From Candidatus Altarchaeales archaeon (GTDB lineage: Archaea; Altiarchaeota; Altiarchaeia; IMC4; QMZM01), in contig QMZG01000065.1 in assembly GCA_003663045.1 (NCBI GenBank), positions 1 through 6,507 on the forward strand: a stretch of DNA of 6,507 nucleotides, written 5' to 3'. A model generated the notes under the pieces. That model searched no databases, had not been told where the DNA came from, and worked only from the letters and a program-made list of their open reading frames with translations. This document shows, piece by piece, positions 3,296 through 6,507 of the stretch. Each line of letters starts with the position of its first letter. The stretch's first letter is position 1. A program made the position numbers and the translations under genes.

Positions 3296-5746
3296 TCATT
3301 CGGGACTAATCCCCAATATCCTTTCCTTCTCAGCAATCTTCAATCTTGTCTTTATTACCGTATCGGGATTTAGGGATATGCTGTCTATGCCACATTCAAC
3401 AAGAAACTCCGCAAATTCTTCATAGTCGGAGGGAGCCTGACCACATATTCCGATCTTTCTCCCTTTTTTCTTTACAGTTTTTATCGCCTGAGCAATCAAC
3501 CTCTTCACCGCTTCATTCCTTTCATCATAGATATGGGCGACTAATTCGGAGTCACGGTCCAAGCCAAGGGTCAGTTGAGTTAGATCATTACTTCCGATGC
3601 TGAAGCCATCAAATACCTCCGCAAATTGATCTGCGAGGATGACATTACTTGGGATTTCGCACATGACATAGACCTCCAAGCCATTCTCTCCCTGCACGAG
3701 ACCGAATTCTTTCATTGTCTCGATAACCTTTTTTCCCTCCTCCACCGTTCTGCAGAAGGGAACCATCACCTTTATATTAGTCAGACCAAATTCATTTCTG
3801 GCTTTCAAGAGAGCCTTGCATTCTAAACCAAAGGCTGGTTTGAAATTCTCATCATAATATCTGGAGGCTCCTCTCCAGCCGATCATGGCGTTGTTTTCCT
3901 CGGGTTCATATAACTGACCCCCAATCAGGTTAGCGTATTCATTGGTCTTGAAATCAGATAAACGAACGATAACGTCATTGGGATAAAAACTAGCTGCAAT
4001 TCTCCCAATTCCCTGAGCGAGTTCATCGATAAAGAATTCTACCTTGTTTTCATATGCCTTGGTTTTTTCATCTATTTTTCTAACAACCTCTGCGATCTTC
4101 TCATCGACATCTGCCTTTTTCTTTAGTTTCTCATAATCTACCAAGGCTAGAGGATGAATTCCAATATATGAATTTATGATGAATTCCTCCCTTGCCAGAC
4201 CCACGCCGTCACATGGGATCTGCCCCTCAACAAAAGCCTTTTCGGGGATTCCGACGTTCATCATTATCTTGGTTTTAGTCTTGGGTAATCCCTCAAGATT
4301 AATTTTTTTAATTTCAAAATCTAGGAGACCCTCATATACGTGACCCACCTCCCCTTCAGAACAGGAAACGGTAACCTTTTGACCATTCCTCAAAACCTCG
4401 GTTCCGTTCTCTGTTCCGATTATACATGGAATTCCGAGTTCCCTGCTTACTATGGCGGCATGGCATGTCCTTCCACCCTTGTTAGTGACAATGGCTGCCG
4501 CTATCTTCATTATGGGTTCCCAGTCTGGATCTGTCATATCTGTTACCAGAATCTGGCCTTTTTTAAATTTGTGGATATCATCTGCGCTATGTATAACATT
4601 CACCTCACCCTGACCTATCATCTCCCCAACAGCTTGTCCTTTGAGTAAGAGTCTACCCCTCTCCTTTAAAACATAGGTCTTCATTACATTCACATCCCTC
4701 TGAGAATGCACAGTCTCTGGTCTTGCCTGTACTATAAACATTTTCCCGGTGCCGACCGATACGCCGTCACCATCCTTTGCCCATTCAATATCCATGGGCT
4801 TAAAGGAGCCGGCTTTCTTGCTGTAGTGATCCTCAATGATGCATGCCCACTCTGCCAATTTCAGGACATCATCATCATTAATGCAGAATCTATTCCGTTC
4901 TTCTTCGGTAGTGTCAATATTTTTTACCCCATTATCTGTATATACCATCTTGATCTTCTTTGTTCCCAATTTCTTTCCAATTATTGGCTTTTTCCCCTTC
5001 TTTAATGTAGGTTTGAAGACATAGAAACTATCTGGGTTTACCGCACCCTTCACTACATTCTCCCCCAGACCATAAGATCCGGTAATAAAGACTACATCCC
5101 TGAAGCCACTTTCGGTATCGATAGAAAAAGCCACCCCAGAAGAGGCAAAATCACTCCTCACCATCTTCTGAACTGCGATGGAGAGGTAGACATCAAAGTG
5201 ATCAAAGCCCTTGTCCTCCCTGTATGAAATTGCTCGATCTGTAAAAAGGCTGGCAAAACACTTTTTACAGGCTTCAATCACGGAATCTACCCCTCTGATA
5301 TGAAGGTATGTCTCTTGCTGTCCGGCAAATGATGCATCCGGAAGATCTTCGGCAGTGGCGCTTGATCTTACGGCTACATCGGTATCTTTTTCATACCCCA
5401 ATTTAGTGTGCATCTCCTCATATGCCTTTACTATCGCATCTTTTAAATCCTCCGGAAATTCTGCATTTATTATAAGATCCCTTACCTTCTGTCCCCTCTC
5501 CCTTAGATTATTCACATCGTGTGTATCGAGATCAGAAAGAATTTTCCTTATATCATCCTCGATCCCCGCCTTTTTCAGGAGATATTTATAGGCGTTGGCA
5601 GTTATGGCAAAGCCATTGGGGACATTTACCCCCTTATCTTTCAACTCCCGAATCATTTCGCCCAAGGAGGCGTTCTTTCCTCCCACCAATGGGACATCCT
5701 CAATACCTATTTCATCAAACCATAAGATAAAATTATTGTCTTTCAT
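3296..5746 (-). CDS. ppsA: Phosphoenolpyruvate synthase
   Basis: The 816-residue enzyme converts pyruvate, ATP and water to phosphoenolpyruvate, AMP and phosphate in the cytoplasm (EC 2.7.9.2), the entry to gluconeogenesis from pyruvate. The length is normal. The N-terminal ATP-grasp domain (about 1-345) shows VGGKNASLGEM (21-31), AVRSSATAEDLPDASFAGQQ (125-144) and FIVQARPETV (337-346). The swivelling phosphohistidine domain carries GGRTCHAAIVSRELGIP (424-440), with His429 as the phosphorylated residue. The C-terminal TIM-barrel domain (about 490-805) has MCEIPSNV (695-702), FSIGSNDLTQLTLGLDRDS (715-733) and GICGQAPSD (766-774), with Cys768 as the expected catalytic acid, and ends SLNPDTVIKT. 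All key residues are present. GGTGA at 5757-5753, 6 nt before the ATG, fixes the start. It is monocistronic as far as can be seen and divergent from the Rad50-like gene. Confidence 0.97.
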   Translation of the reverse strand: MKDNNFILWFDEIGIEDVPLVGGKNASLGEMIRELKDKGVNVPNGFAITANAYKYLLKKAGIEDDIRKILSDLDTHDVNNLRERGQKVRDLIINAEFPEDLKDAIVKAYEEMHTKLGYEKDTDVAVRSSATAEDLPDASFAGQQETYLHIRGVDSVIEACKKCFASLFTDRAISYREDKGFDHFDVYLSIAVQKMVRSDFASSGVAFSIDTESGFRDVVFITGSYGLGENVVKGAVNPDSFYVFKPTLKKGKKPIIGKKLGTKKIKMVYTDNGVKNIDTTEEERNRFCINDDDVLKLAEWACIIEDHYSKKAGSFKPMDIEWAKDGDGVSVGTGKMFIVQARPETVHSQRDVNVMKTYVLKERGRLLLKGQAVGEMIGQGEVNVIHSADDIHKFKKGQILVTDMTDPDWEPIMKIAAAIVTNKGGRTCHAAIVSRELGIPCIIGTENGTEVLRNGQKVTVSCSEGEVGHVYEGLLDFEIKKINLEGLPKTKTKIMMNVGIPEKAFVEGQIPCDGVGLAREEFIINSYIGIHPLALVDYEKLKKKADVDEKIAEVVRKIDEKTKAYENKVEFFIDELAQGIGRIAASFYPNDVIVRLSDFKTNEYANLIGGQLYEPEENNAMIGWRGASRYYDENFKPAFGLECKALLKARNEFGLTNIKVMVPFCRTVEEGKKVIETMKEFGLVQGENGLEVYVMCEIPSNVILADQFAEVFDGFSIGSNDLTQLTLGLDRDSELVAHIYDERNEAVKRLIAQAIKTVKKKGRKIGICGQAPSDYEEFAEFLVECGIDSISLNPDTVIKTRLKIAEKERILGISPE

Positions 5747-5750
5747 AGAG

Positions 5751-5757
5751 AATCACC
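5751..5757 (-). promoter_or_regulatory. GGTGA ribosome binding site of ppsA
   Basis: GGTGATT on the minus strand matches the archaeal anti-Shine-Dalgarno (UCACC) and sits 6 nt before the ATG, which supports this start codon. It also shows that this mRNA has a leader, unlike those of the neighbouring genes. Confidence 0.7.
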
Positions 5758-5798
5758 ACAGAGATTAAATTTAATAGAATATTAAGTATTGGATTGTA

Positions 5799-5813
5799 GA
5801 TATTTATTATACT
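5799..5813 (-). promoter_or_regulatory. Possible TATA box of ppsA
   Basis: AGTATAATAAATATC on the minus strand contains a TATA-like core centred near 5806. Transcription would begin near 5780 and leave a leader of about 33 nt that includes the GGTGA site. The perfect palindrome ATTAAATTTAAT (5764-5775) would lie in the start of that leader. Confidence 0.4.
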
Positions 5814-5833
5814 CTGGAGGGGATTCTGGAGTT

Positions 5834-5850
5834 TAGAAAATCCTAAATAA
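5834..5850 (+). promoter_or_regulatory. Possible BRE and TATA box of the Rad50-like gene
   Basis: AGAAAATC followed by CTAAATAA (5843-5850) fits a BRE plus TATA element. At about 27 bp, transcription would start near 5874, essentially at the ATG (5876), so the mRNA would be leaderless. That agrees with the lack of a Shine-Dalgarno before this gene. Confidence 0.4.
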
Positions 5851-5875
5851 ACATCTGATTCAAAATATTAAAGAT

Positions 5876-6507
5876 ATGAAACTTCTAAGTTTGGAGATTG
5901 AAAATTGGGCGTGTCACGAAAAACTTAGGATAGACCTCTCCAAGAGTTTGCAGATTGAGGGCAGAAATGGTGCGGGAAAGAGTAGCATACTGGAAGCCAT
6001 TCGCTTCATATTCTCTGAAAGTTCTCGCGGATACAAATCAAAGATAAAAAGGGGTACAAATTCATCCAGGGTTAAATTAAGATTCAGTAAGGATGGTGAT
6101 ATTTACTCCATTGAAAAAAAACTGCACACCAAGAAGCCCTCGACTGCAACCATGTGGATAAACAGGGAGAGGGTAGCCGATAACCCAAGTTCTGTTTACA
6201 AAAGGCTACAGGAGATTCTTACCGAGAATATTCTGGATAAGTTGATCTATGTCCCTCAAGGTAGTCTGATAGATCTGATTAATAGACTCAGGATTAGGGG
6301 TGGAAGACAAGAACTTGATGCGTTACTTGGCTTGGATAAACTGGAAAGGGTTTATAAGGGCATAGGTGAGGAGCTTAGAGTGAAAGACACACAACTTGAA
6401 ATGATTTTGAAACGGATTGCCAAGTATCCAGAGAATGCCGATGAGGAATATAAAGAAGAGATTGAGAGATTAGAAAAAGAAAAGAGGATTTTAGAAAAGA
6501 AATTTGA
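5876..6507 (+). CDS. Rad50/SbcC-like SMC-family ATPase, N-terminal 210 residues
   Basis: The reading frame stays open to the right edge, so the gene is cut there. The visible part is the N-terminal ATPase lobe of a Rad50/SbcC-type protein. MKLLSLEIENWACHEKLRID is the usual opening strand pair, GRNGAGKSS (29-37) is the Walker A motif, and ILEAIRFIFSESSRG (38-52) follows. KIKRGTNSSRVKLRFSKDGD (56-75) matches the next beta sheet, and IYVPQGSLIDLIN (124-136) carries the Q-loop glutamine, Gln128. LGLDKLERVYKGIGEEL (151-167) leads into the coiled coil, which is under way by residue 190 (EEYKEEIERLEKEKRILEKK). Such proteins work with Mre11 nuclease in DNA break repair. No mre11 precedes it here: the upstream neighbour is divergent ppsA. 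The partner may lie downstream, or this may be a specialised Rad50-like ATPase. No Shine-Dalgarno is present, and a leaderless start is likely. Confidence 0.88.
   Translation, partial: MKLLSLEIENWACHEKLRIDLSKSLQIEGRNGAGKSSILEAIRFIFSESSRGYKSKIKRGTNSSRVKLRFSKDGDIYSIEKKLHTKKPSTATMWINRERVADNPSSVYKRLQEILTENILDKLIYVPQGSLIDLINRLRIRGGRQELDALLGLDKLERVYKGIGEELRVKDTQLEMILKRIAKYPENADEEYKEEIERLEKEKRILEKKF

Noticed and set aside
3346..5730. Plus-strand ORFs opposite ppsA
   Set aside because: They are antisense shadows of a long, fully conserved enzyme gene.
1..6507. CRISPR array, tRNA or rRNA genes
   Set aside because: I saw no regularly spaced repeats and no tRNA-like or rRNA-like stretch on either strand.

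Overview
The window looks like part of an archaeal chromosome, probably from an anaerobic euryarchaeote-like lineage; I cannot name a genus. Several things point that way. The DNA is AT-rich. ppsA has a GGTGA ribosome binding site. The arsR-type gene and the rad50-like gene lack a Shine-Dalgarno sequence and have TATA-like boxes about 27 bp upstream of the start, as expected for leaderless archaeal mRNAs. The PEP synthase and the Rad50-like ATPase also read as archaeal types. This assignment comes from reading alone, without a database search.

Layout from left to right. (1) Bases 1-31 (minus) hold the first codons of a gene that runs off the left edge. Its strong Shine-Dalgarno lies inside a long hairpin (33-76), and a doubtful 62-codon ORF (21-209) reads through that hairpin. 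(2) 247-1035 (minus) encodes a TSUP-family (TauE/SafE) membrane transporter. (3) 1036-1347 has no protein gene but holds a strongly structured segment (about 1158-1322). It contains two long perfect inverted repeats, a possible pseudoknot and a terminal C/G-rich hairpin with a T-rich tail. Its shape resembles the right-end/omega-RNA region of IS200/IS605-type (TnpB) elements, although no tnpB gene is present. (4) 1348-3190 (minus) is an operon. It starts with a regulator that fuses an ArsR-type winged helix to a two-cluster ferredoxin domain, followed by a second TSUP transporter (ATGA overlap), one or two possible micro-ORFs, and a NifX/NifB-type metallocluster-binding protein. A 15-bp direct repeat with 22-bp spacing sits at the operon promoter and is a candidate operator. 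(5) 3296-5746 (minus) is a full-length phosphoenolpyruvate synthase gene, ppsA. (6) From 5876 (plus) a Rad50/SbcC-like ATPase gene begins and runs off the right edge.

How the genes may work together. The arsR-ferredoxin / TSUP / NifX-like operon is the most distinctive protein-coding content. A plausible reading is a redox- or sulfur/metalloid-responsive switch that controls an exporter of a small anion (the TSUP family includes transporters of sulfite, sulfoacetate and related compounds) and a small protein that handles an iron-sulfur or other metal cluster. The first TSUP gene is encoded just downstream on the same strand but has its own upstream region. ppsA belongs to gluconeogenesis from pyruvate and shares a divergent intergenic region with the Rad50-like gene, with no visible functional link.
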